A stretch of DNA of 16,144 nt from Funneliformis mosseae (lineage: Eukaryota; Glomeromycota; Glomeromycetes; Glomerales; Glomeraceae). Positions 1 to 9,100 of the stretch are shown here, in pieces. Where the stretch lies: assembly GCA_910592005.1 (NCBI GenBank), contig CAJVPP010002143.1, positions 1-16,144 of the forward strand. The letters are read 5' to 3'. The translations under genes and the position numbers were made by a program. Below the pieces are notes generated by a model, which saw only the letters and a list, made by a program, of their open reading frames with translations, ran no database searches and was not told where the DNA came from. Position 1 is the stretch's first letter. The number at the start of each line of letters is the position of its first letter.

Positions 1-802
1 TGTAATACCACCTTCAATATTGTCTAGAAATTTCTTCATTTCGATAATATCAGAACTTAAAATTGAAATCAATTGTTTATTTGTATTGGATCTAGCCAAT
101 TTTAAATGAATTGAACAACTATCAAAGTCTTTAATAATCTTCTCAAAGGTTTCTTTAATATTACTACTTGAAGCAAATTTTTTAAATCCTGATAATTGGG
201 AAATATCATTAAAAAATTTTTTAATTTGATTTAAACAATTTATTAATTTATAACAGGAATTGTAATAATTTTGACTGAAAAATTTCTCAATATTCTTCTC
301 TTTTTGCCTTATCAATCCTTTAATCATAAATTCTACATCTTCGACTGTAATTACTAATGCACCACAAGTTTTTTTTATTATATTGAACATTCTCATAAGC
401 GACCGCTATCTCCTTTGTTAAAGTAGTTATCTTCATTACAAGAGGTATAAAAAGTGCAACTGCTTCGTTTAAAGCTGCTTAGCTTACAACTGTCTCATTT
501 TCTCTATTCATAATTACATTTATTGGATCTGCTGCTTCATTTGCTTTTGCTTCTGATTCAAAAATAATATCAGTATTGCTTACTGAACTTTCTAAATTTC
601 TTTCATGAAACTCATTCATAAACTTGGACAATTCTGTCGTAGTAACATGACTTAAATCTAATTGTGTTTTACTAGGAATATCATTCTCATATGTTTTCGG
701 ATCAATAGATGTAATAGTTTCATGAGTATTTTTCGGTAAAATTATTGATTTCAAAGTTTCAACAACATCTTGGATTATTGGCTTTTTATCTGGATCACCA
801 TC
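1..802 (-). pseudogene. C-terminal linker and MLKL/HeLo-like four-helix domain of the kinase gene, broken; continues past the window edge
   Basis: In-frame continuation of the kinase gene. From 802 the frame reads DGDPDKKPIIQDVVETLKSI, the last kinase helix, then an acidic Ser/Thr-rich linker down to a TAA at 481-479. Immediately beyond the stop, in the same frame, comes AALNEAVALFIPLVMKITTL, then KEIAVAYENVQYNKK. After a one-base slip in an 8-nt homopolymer (369-376) the frame continues to base 1 through KTCGALVITVEDVEFMIKGL, FFSQNYYNSCYKLINCLNQI and DIIEMKKFLDNIEGGIT. This amphipathic helical domain resembles the N-terminal bundle of MLKL and fungal HeLo-type proteins, which in animals drives membrane-acting cell death. 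In fungi of this group I recall it placed after a kinase, reversed from the animal order. The helical character is seen directly; the MLKL/HeLo name is recognition from memory and a role in cell death is inference. The stop and slip argue for a pseudogene, although the homopolymer slip could be a sequencing error. Confidence 0.75.
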
Positions 803-878
803 CTAACATTTTAATTAATTAAGTAAAATTAAATAAATGTATTTTACACTATTAATTTATTGTAAAGATTTCACTTAC
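803..878 (-). other. Intron 3 of the kinase gene, acceptor apparently lost
   Basis: A canonical donor GTAAGT lies at 878-873, leaving phase 1. The position where an acceptor should precede the conserved Lys-Cys-Trp codons reads TTAA instead of a TAG. The only nearby AG is the one created by the TAG that replaces the Trp codon (805-803). Using it puts the next exon out of phase and gives Arg-Trp-stop. Confidence 0.6.
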
Positions 879-1394
879 TCGTATAAAGGTTAGAATATTC
901 TTTAGGTATGCCTTCAATGATATCTTCTCTTAATCCACCAAAAATTTTAATAGCTAAAGATACATCATATATATTATCATCATATTCATCACTAGTAAAA
1001 GAACTTTTTCCACTCAACAATTCCCATAATAATACACCAACACTATAAACATCACTTTTCTTATTCAATTTATACTTTTTTGACGTACTTTCAAATCCTT
1101 TTGGATCAGAATATGAGACTATACCAAATATTTGTGACTTATCTCCAGTACTTTCTTTAAGATGCTTGCTTAAACCAAAATCTGCTAATTTGATTGAATC
1201 TTGATGTATAAGTACATTGTTTGAATGCAAATCTCTGTGTATAATTTCTTCATTATTTAAAGATTCTACTACGCTTGATAATTGGAATGCTAATTTGTAT
1301 TTATCTTGCCAATTAAGAATCTGAAAATTCTTTTTTAAATATTTATTAAGTGTACCTTCATCTGCATATTCTAACGCCAGTAAATATTTTTCAT

Positions 1395-1541
1395 CTAAAA
1401 AATATAAAAAAAAAAGTTTATTCAATCTTAGCATAAGGATATTTAACAAATTTTTTTTTATTGGATTATAAGTTGATGCATCTAAGCTTTCGAAAAGGAG
1501 AAAGTGTCTTTACGTATGATTGTAGAAGTAAAGTCTATTAC
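1395..1541 (-). other. Intron 2 of the kinase gene (147 bp)
   Basis: It begins GTAATA at 1541 and ends TTTTAG at 1395 on the minus strand. The phase-1 junction makes a GAT (Asp) codon and links ITKIHS to DEKYLLALEY, the expected strand leading into the hinge. An in-frame Met at 1449 lies inside this intron, so a model that starts there mis-calls the gene. Confidence 0.75.
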
Positions 1542-1614
1542 CTGAATGAATTTTAGTTATTTCATAAAAACGTATCATATTATCATTAAAATCTACTTTT
1601 CGATATAATTTCAT

Positions 1615-1679
1615 CTAAAAAAAAGTAAATTAAATTATATATATTTTTAATTTAACATAAAAATTACCCAACTATATAC
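1615..1679 (-). other. Intron 1 of the kinase gene (65 bp)
   Basis: On the minus strand it begins GTATAT at 1679 and ends TTTTAG at 1615. Removing it joins ...EIVKE to MKLYRKVDF in phase 0, across the start of the helix-C region. Confidence 0.8.
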
Positions 1680-1892
1680 CTCTTTAACAATCTCTATAAC
1701 AGTAAGCTTGTCTGGATTAAATAATTTTAATGCAAAATATTTTTCACCATATTTAGCTTTATAAACTTTACCAAATCCTCCTTTACCTATTATTTTTATA
1801 TTTATAAATTTATCGTATTCGTAATATCTTATGTACTTTTCTTTTATACAATTTTCTATCCATTTTATTGATTCATCAGCAGATATTTGTAT

Positions 1893-1991
1893 TTAAGAAA
1901 TCGTGTATTAGAAAATAAAATAGTTGCTAAATATGAGAAATATTCTAATGAAGAAAAAGAAGTGTTTAGGAATAAAATAATGGAACACTGA
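1893..1991 (+). pseudogene. Unidentified short coding scrap
   Basis: A 32-codon open stretch on the plus strand, ending in TGA at 1989-1991. It is lysine/glutamate rich and includes the run KIVAKYEKYSNEEKEVFRNK. It looks like real coding sequence (charged, helical) rather than random AT-rich DNA. It begins exactly where the minus-strand kinase reading frame fails, so it probably marks a rearrangement or insertion junction. I do not recognise the family. It lacks its own beginning. Confidence 0.35.
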
Positions 1992-2357
1992 TATATAGTA
2001 TGATTTCTGACTCAGGACCTATGTAACAGTTTAGTCGACGATAAAAATAAATAAATTTTCTAGTTTACTTTGATTTTGGGCTAAATTATATCATTCTTTA
2101 AAAGTTTGAAGACATAAAATGTAAACAATTTTTTTTTTAAAAAAAATACTTTATTACTTGACTAATAAATGTTAAATATTAATTTATAAATAAATGTATT
2201 TGTAACAAACAACCTACTACAAACAATCTAATAAGCTGTTACATGTAATAGTTATTATAATTAAATTTAGTAATTAATCAAAAAATTTTGACAATAAATC
2301 CAATCAGATTGCTAATTGAGTTACACAAATTTCTCTCTAAATATTAATTTTTTGATT
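1992..2357. other. AT-rich spacer without recognisable features
   Basis: Between the coding scrap and the left target site of the pogo-like element there are only short homopolymer runs and many stops in all frames. I see no gene, RNA gene or clear repeat here. Confidence 0.6.
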
Positions 2358-2359
2358 TA

Positions 2360-2386
2360 CTGTATTCCTTCGAAAATAAATACTCC
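2360..2386 (+). repeat. Left terminal inverted repeat of the pogo-like element
   Basis: It starts CTGTATTCCTTCG and includes AAAATAAATACTCC. It pairs with 4224-4250. It is preceded by TA at 2358-2359. Confidence 0.85.
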
Positions 2387-2421
2387 CTAAAAATAAGTAC
2401 CACCAAGATTTATTAGTACTC

Positions 2422-4211
2422 GAAAATAAGCATCCCCATAATTTATTCAATTAAAATCTGATTATTATTTATTATTATTTCAGCATTCATATATATATTA
2501 TATAACTCATAAAAATGTTTATTTCAATAATTTTAAATGCTATCACCTTAATCACTATTAATACTATTATTATTATCAATACTATCGTTACCATCATAAT
2601 TACTATCAATATATATAATATCCAAATTATTATCTTCATTTTCGTTTGCATTCTCATCTATACTCTTATATCCACTTCCATCTTTGCTATCATCTTCACT
2701 CTCATCAGATCTGTCTAAAGAATTTAATATCTTACATTTTTAAAGGATCTGATAATAATTTCATCTGAAATTGCCTCCTAAGAACATTTAACCCACATGC
2801 AAACATTACTTAATTTTATTTGACGAAGATTTCCTGCAGAAGTTGTTCTTGCATCATCCTTAGACATTTAGTTATGCCATTCTCTTCGTAGATTTTCTTT
2901 GAATAGTTTATTGATTGCAAATAAAGCAGTTATCAAATGCTAGTCAATCTACCTGGAATGATCACTAAATTATATTCACTTTGCGAAACTTTAATTTTAC
3001 CAATTCTTTAATATGACCCCCAAATGAATCATATACTAACATTGCTAAAATATTGTTAGTTCATGCATCATTAAGATAAATCACATACCTTTTTATCAGA
3101 TCAGCATTCATCCATGCATTTTTCTGAAACTATACTACTACTTCAGAAGAAATTTGTTCTTCTCGTGACATCTATTTTCTTTAAAAATACAGATAGGTGG
3201 TAATTTAATACCATATATAAAAGTGAATAAAAACTATAAGTACAATAAAATTTTCCTTGCATTCTTTTTCAGTAAATTCTATAAATCAGTCCTCACCTGC
3301 AGCATATGTCAAAACTACAGTAAACTGATTCTTCTCATTACCTGTTACTCGAATATGCACAGTTTTTTCACCTTTTGGATTGACTGTGATATTGCCAGCC
3401 ATGTCAAACCAAACAGGTGTCTCATCTATATTAAAATTTCACACATTTCGAAGGATTTTTCTGTTTTAAGGTGAATAACAAATTGCTGAAACTTTTCTAA
3501 TAAATCTTGAGTTTAAATTGGAAGTTTTTAAGATATTTTTGTATGTCTTCATAATACCAGTTTGTATCATTTTAAAAATATAACTAGCTAACAGTAAGAC
3601 ATTTTAAAATCCTTTGATGCATTACCATAAAGAACTAAAATTTCAGGTTCTTTCAATATTTTCAGCATTCTATATCATATTATTGCATAAATCATTGCAA
3701 AAGCCTACTTTCTTTGTTTTATTATCTAATTATACAGCTTTTTTTTAGCTTCTGGAAAGAAAGCTTTTCAGCCAGATCCAATCTATCTACTATTTTCACT
3801 TATTTCTCTTGACCAGTTCGTGTTTATCTTCATCTAACATCTAATTATACTGGCATCAAGTTCAAAATGTGTAGCAGTATTATTTCTTCCATGCTTTTTT
3901 GCATAATCTACAACCTGTGACTTTTGAGAGAGAGAGTATAATGTTCGCTTTTGTTTAGCAATTTTTTTTTGTTTTTTTTTGTGGCTTAACCTTTTATTTG
4001 CATTGTGATTATTTTTTTTTAGCATTTTTAGATAAATGAAGAAAGATCATCACGTGTTTATGTATACATATGCAACTCAATTTAATAAATCTGTATATTG
4101 CATAATAAGATAATTAGCAGTTATAAGATTTGGGATCTTTATTTTTAGTATTTGACGCAGTTTCTAGATTGTTATTTTAGCAAATTTTTAGTATCTGAAA
4201 ATAAGCATTCC
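2422..4211 (+). repeat. Subterminal AAAATAAGCAYYCC motifs, direct copies at both ends
   Basis: GAAAATAAGCATCCCC starts at 2422 and GAAAATAAGCATTCCT starts at 4197, both on the plus strand. Related copies sit inside the terminal repeats. Repeated subterminal motifs often serve as transposase-binding sites. Here the motif is seen directly, while the binding role is inference. Confidence 0.6.
2548..4025 (-). pseudogene. pogo/Tigger-type transposase (HTH plus DDE_1), multiply broken
   Basis: The most N-terminal start is the ATG at 4025. A Lys/Arg-rich leader is followed by a psq/CENP-B-like helix-turn-helix (YSLSQKSQVVDYAKKHG, about residues 30-46). Downstream, across several frame changes, comes the DDE_1 nuclease core. 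NIDETPVWFDMAGN carries the first catalytic Asp (3426-3424), followed by NPKGEKTVHIRVTGNEKN. VYDSFGGH carries the second (3030-3028). The third expected acidic residue, before AINKLFKENLRREW, appears as a TAT (Tyr) codon at 2923-2921 next to a one-base deletion. The C-terminus is an Asp/Glu/Asn-rich acidic tail ending at the TAA at 2550-2548. In-frame stops sit where Trp or Arg codons are expected, for example before FQKNAW and before TNNILAML. The enzyme would cut and paste at TA sites. It is dead by sequence. Confidence 0.85.
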
Positions 4212-4223
4212 TATAACAAAAAA

Positions 4224-4250
4224 GAGGTGCTTATTTTTGGAGAAATACGG
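4224..4250 (-). repeat. Right terminal inverted repeat of the pogo-like element
   Basis: Read on the minus strand from 4250 it starts CCGTATTTCTCC and continues AAAAATAAGCACCTC. It is followed on the plus strand by TA at 4251-4252. Confidence 0.85.
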
Positions 4251-4252
4251 TA

Positions 4253-5468
4253 TTATTTATTTTTGTTGAATATTAATTTTAAATAATAATTTATTTTGTT
4301 TAGGCTTGTAAGCTATATAATAAATAAATAAATTTAATACTTCTATGCCTCGTAATTCAATTTTGAAGGCTATTTTGTCAACTCAGCATTCACAAATACA
4401 TGGTCTTATGAAACTTTATACTGTGCATGAACATACAAGAGTGCTGTTTACCTTCAAAGAGATTTGATTTTAATTATATTAAAAGGATTAAAAGAATGAA
4501 AAGGGCTATCTAAATAAAATAATAAAAATAATGTCGATTTATATTTATGTAATATTAATACAAAAAGAAAAAATAGATGTATTACAAAAACTGATTAGAA
4601 TAAATTCTCAAAAGATATTTTGATAAACAATAATAAAAAATTTTTATTTTACTTAAAAAAAAATTTAACTAATCAAATTATCATATTTAACGTTCTTTTT
4701 AAATTTCTAATTAGTAATAAGAAAAAAATAAAAAAAAGGAAAGGAAAAGTAATTCTACATTCCATGTAATCTCAAATTTTACACCCTTTATATATTTTTT
4801 TAAAAGCTATAATTTTAAATTTCTAATTCGCTAAATAAAATGAAGATTGTTAACTATTGATTTGTATTGTATCATAGGAATCTTTTTAATTTGATTATTT
4901 TATTCTGATTTCCTAAGATTTTTCAATTACTTTAGAAATATATTTTTTTTTAATTTTAATATTAAATGTAATTAAGTGTTTTCATTATATAATAAGATTT
5001 GAAATCAATTCTAATAAATAATTTTTATATATATTTTAGTTATGAATTTTACAAAGTATAATTGCAAGTAAATTATTTATAAAAAAAAAATTTATTAATA
5101 AAGTATGTTAATAATTATATGTTAGGTTTTTAGAAAATAGTAAAAAGAAATATTATAAAATTAAACTTATATTATGTATAATCAGATGACTGAATAATCA
5201 GTTTTTATATAATAATGAAATAGCTTTTCATATCATAATTTTTATTTAAGGTAATTGTAAGATTTAGTTAATTTATATTATTTCATAAATTATATAACTG
5301 ATATCTGATGATCATACTTTAGACTTCTCCTTCTTATTAAAATCCATTTAGAAAATTTAGCATTTCTTTAATGATTCTGATATAAAAATGATTAGAGTTA
5401 ATAGAACTAAAGCAGTTTCAGCATGCAGTGCTATTAACAAATATTTTTTATTTTATAGTAACTTTAGA
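4253..5468. other. AT-rich non-coding stretch
   Basis: It consists of poly-A/T runs with stops in every frame. I see no gene, RNA gene or convincing element. It lies between the right target site of the pogo-like element and the left target site of the larger transposon. Confidence 0.6.
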
Positions 5469-5476
5469 ACTATAAT
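5469..5476. repeat. Left 8-bp target-site duplication (ACTATAAT)
   Basis: It is identical to 10312-10319. The copies lie exactly outside the AGG and CCT ends of the 4.8-kb transposon. Confidence 0.75.
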
Positions 5477-5498
5477 AGGATTCTGAAGAATATATATA
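5477..5498 (+). repeat. Left terminal inverted repeat of the 4.8-kb transposon
   Basis: It begins AGGATTCTGAAG. It is complementary in inverted orientation to 10290-10311, with 20 of 22 matches. Confidence 0.8.
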
Positions 5499-6194
5499 AT
5501 ACTGGAATCTGATTTTGTATAGACTTATTATATAATTTTCTGATATGTCATATGTTTAAATTTATATAATCGACTGGTAATTTTTTTATAAGTCAGATAT
5601 TTATTTGTATAATGATATATACATATCTTATATATATATATACCTTTTTTTATGCATATTTTACTTGATTATCTTCAAAAATTTTTGAAAAAAAAATACA
5701 AAATTTATGTAAATTAATTTTGATTTAAAGTGCAAATTTTATCTTGAAAAAAATATAAATCGATTTAATATAAATTCGTAAATTTATCAAAACTTAAAAA
5801 AGTTACAGATAGGGTGATTTGTTTACAAATAGGAGATTTGTTTATAGTAAGTTTATTACGATTCTCTTTTTTTCAGAATACTTTATCCTTAAATTAGAAT
5901 TTTACAATTAGTTTTACTTCTTAGTTAAATTCTACAATTGGTATAATTAATACTTTTTAGTTTAGTTCATTTCTTTTTCTGTATATAAATAAAAAAAATT
6001 GGATCAGAAAAAAAAATCATCATATATTTGATATTTTTTTTCTTAAAAAATGCTGCTATCTTGAAAATATAATAAAGAGAGACTTGTAAAATATTTATAT
6101 TGTACCTATATAGTTTAAATAAAAAAGGTTATTTATTATTGTAACAAAGTTATCAAACTTAGTCGTCACTATGATGAAACTTTTTAAATCTTCA
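5499..6194 (+). other. 5' non-coding part of the 4.8-kb transposon, with short tandem motifs
   Basis: No coding signal is visible before about 6195. Two short direct duplications stand out. GATTTGTTTA occurs at 5816-5825 and 5835-5844 inside a 19-bp repeated block. TTAGAATTTTACAATT (5894) recurs as TTAAATTCTACAATT (5925). These may be promoter or transposase-binding sequences; that role is inference. Confidence 0.45.
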
Positions 6195-9100
6195 CGTTAA
6201 TGGTAAAGAATGTTTAGCTAAGCAAGAAGTTTAGTTAATCCTAAATTATTTTAAACCAATTTCTAAATCAAAAAGAATTAAAAATGAGGATGATATTAGC
6301 AGTACTGAAGAATAGGAAAGTGACGATAATGAAAAATAGGTGATAATAATTTGTTTAAAGTTGGTAAAATAAGTGATGCGAAAAATGATTGTGAAAGTGA
6401 AGTTTTAAGTGATGATGATATAATAATTCCATTAAATAATAAACAGAAACTTTGCTTTAGTTTTAGATCTAGTATTATCTGTGAATATGTTAGTCATACT
6501 CCTGTTCAGTTTGGCAAAACTAGAAGAATTAAAGTTATTGCAAAGAAACTTTTTCCAGATCTTTTTCCAAAAGAATTTTCACGTAAGAAGTTAGATTGTT
6601 CACAAAAACATCAGTTAAATCATCAATTATATGTAGAAGTAATATAGAAAATTGATTGTGATTGTAAGTTAACATTACTTTAAGTTGTATAGTGATATAA
6701 TAAAGTTTTGATTAATTATTTTTTTTTATTAATTCAATCAAGGTAATTGTGTTCATTCTATGGAGTATGAAGGATTTACTAATCAAAATATCTGTAATAA
6801 CTGTCTTAGTTTAAAATGCAATAAAATTTTATAAAATCGAATTGCTATAGTAAAACCTTCTATTTTAAAGCTGAAACATACCCTGAAACATTATTTTGAA
6901 AATAATTCTCTGAAAAATTATTTGAAATATTCTGACCTTGCTATCTTTTGGTCAATGATCAAAGATAACAAATCCAATACAGCATCTGATATCTGGATAA
7001 AATTGGCAGAAAAAAGTATCCAAGGTACTTTGATAAAAACCAGTTTTTGAAGATCTTTATAATGTTACAAGCTGTAATTCAAAAAGAAAAAAATATATCC
7101 AAACAAAATTTGAAATATACCGAAGAGTTTAAAAATTTTTTTGTGATTCTTGGTACCTATAATCCACATGTGTTAGATTTATTCTGACAAAATCTAGAGA
7201 GGTTAATAATTCAAAGTATTAGGTATGGAAATATTCATTATATATTTATTATATATTAAATATATTATAACAACAGTTTTTCACTTTTAGGCATTTATGT
7301 TCTAATTCTGAAGACATGCTAATAGATCCAACCTTTTATTTTGAAAATATAGCTCAGTTCAAATAATTTTTGGATTCTGTTAGTTATGATAGACTAATCG
7401 TAATTATAACAAATAATACCAAACTGAAACCTCGTCTTCAATATTCTTTACAAATGAGATGTATTATTAGCTCTACATTTTCAAATAGTAAGATGAATGT
7501 TAAAACATATGATGATATTTCAATCACAATTAATAAAATTAAAGAAAATAATGCTGTTGCTAAATATATGAGGGTATATATATGCAAATAAGTTAAACTG
7601 TAATTAATAATATATTGGTATCAATATCAGTTGATGATTAAAATCATATATTAGGTCTCATTACCAAAATTCCCTTCTGTTATTATTGCTCTTCTTCCTA
7701 ATCTTGGATCTGATAAAATATAAACAATATTGAATATACATAAATTACTTCTAGATTTTGCATAAGAATTTAAGTTACATATAATTTTGATTAGTTCAGA
7801 CAGTGCACAGGTTAAATTTAATACATAAACTCAAGTTCAATAAATATCAACTCCCGGTAGACTTAGAATCAATTATAATCCATACAATATTGATTTTAAT
7901 TGTTTGATACTTTCAAACATTAGACTAGTAATAAGAGTCTAAGATCCTAAATATGAAAAAAATAGGACATAATGCAGCAATATCAGGAGCTCGAGTTCTT
8001 ATACTTAATCATTTTACTATAGGATTTGGCCATTTTACAAAATTGTTTACTCATCCTAAGAGTCTTATATATAATTATAATATATAAAAACTTGATCAGT
8101 AAGACGATGGTGTCACTTATCAAATTTTTTATCCTAAAAATCTGATATGTTATCTTGATTCTAATCATGAAATCAAACCTGAATTTGAAGAAGCATTTAT
8201 ATATCTATTTATAATTGGTATGTTTCCAAAATTTTATAATAAAAATATTAATTAAAATTAATTACCTTTTATTGATGTAGATGAATTAGTTGATAGTTAT
8301 TTAAATTGAAACATTACTCCTATCAAATAAATAAGAATGATGATAATATCTTATTTTTTTTTATGAATTTGGCAATTTCATATAAATACATTAGTACAAA
8401 AATACCCTGAATTTATTTCTTCTAACTAGAACTTTATTGCATATCAAACATATATAATACTTATTTCGTTAGCTGAATCAATAGTTTTACTTATAAAAGC
8501 TTATAGAGATTTCTATAATCAATATCCTCTGATTTCTTGGATATATGGATCAGAAGCATGTGAACATTTTTTTAGTGCAGCATGACAAGTTAATGCTGAT
8601 TTTAACTTTACAGAGCTGTTAGAAATGGTACCAAAAATAGGTCATTATACTAAAGCATTAAATTAAATGAAAATATCTTTAATAAAAATAAATCTGTACA
8701 TAAAGGTAGGTAAAACAATTTTTTTATATTGTAATTTGTATTGGTATATAAAAAAAGTTATTTAATTTTAGGGTATCAGTTTGAATATAATTAAAGATTT
8801 ATTGAAAATGATCAAATTAATCTATTATAAATCTGACCAAATGATGATCAAATTTGATATACATTTGATCAATCATGTCAAATAGCATGCAATCTTGCCA
8901 AATATTTAAAAATATTAACACCTAATATTATACCTATTAATTCACTTCAGCCATATGTTTTAATAATATCTAATGATATGAAAATTTCTGATTCAAATGA
9001 TGAAAATATATAAAATAATAAGAATTCGAATGAAAATTTATCTAATTGTGATCTTTCTCAAATAATTAGTCATACTGCTCAAGAAGTAAATCTTTTAAGA

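Larger units (their letters stand above)
803..1892 (-). pseudogene. Tyrosine-kinase-like (TKL) protein kinase domain, 5'-truncated and broken
   Basis: Kinase part of a multi-exon gene on the minus strand. Exons read at 1892-1680, 1614-1542 and 1394-879. The first gives the P-loop (GKGGFGKVYKAKY) and the ATP-site lysine (FALKLF). The second gives the helix-C region (RKVDFNDNMIRFYEIT). The third gives the catalytic loop HRDLHSNNVL (catalytic Asp codon at 1233-1231), the DFG motif (Asp at 1182-1180), a DPKGFE segment in the APE position, and KKSDVYSVGVLLWELLSG. The residues needed for phosphotransfer are present, so the fold was once active. It resembles the large kinase family expanded in Glomeromycotina. 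Two faults are visible. A TAA at 1895-1893 precedes the first recognisable codon and no Met lies between them, so the 5' end is lost. Near 803-810 the conserved Cys-Trp codons read TGT TAG and no in-phase splice acceptor remains. A truncated kinase might still be made, but no start codon is visible. The family call is secure; substrate is unknown. Confidence 0.9.
2360..4250 (-). mobile_element. pogo/Tigger-like DNA transposon (Tc1/mariner superfamily), degenerate, 1,891 bp
   Basis: The left end starts CTGTATTCCTTC at 2360. The right end, read inward on the other strand from 4250, starts CCGTATTTCTCC. The two ends match at about 19 of 27 positions by eye, most differences being transitions. 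A TA dinucleotide flanks each end (2358-2359 and 4251-4252), the target duplication expected of this superfamily. Inside, on the minus strand, lies a pogo-type transposase with an N-terminal helix-turn-helix and a DDE_1 catalytic domain. The order is end, HTH, catalytic core, acidic tail, end, so the element is structurally complete. The transposase has several stops and frameshifts, so it cannot move itself. Confidence 0.88.

Noticed and set aside
871..1449. Kinase gene starting at the Met at 1449
   Set aside because: The first residues come from intron sequence; the upstream exons with the P-loop and helix C join in phase through a GT-AG junction.
2515..2718. Plus-strand 67-codon Ile-rich ORF
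   Set aside because: It is the antisense of the acidic C-terminal tail of the pogo transposase; the Ile/Thr richness is the mirror of Asp/Asn codons.
3223..3474. Plus-strand 83-codon ORF
   Set aside because: It is antisense to the DDE core (NIDETPVWFDMAG region) of the pogo transposase.
7983..8168. Minus-strand 61-codon ORF
   Set aside because: It is antisense to the transposase-like exon 7655-8217, whose plus-strand frame carries the conserved sequence.
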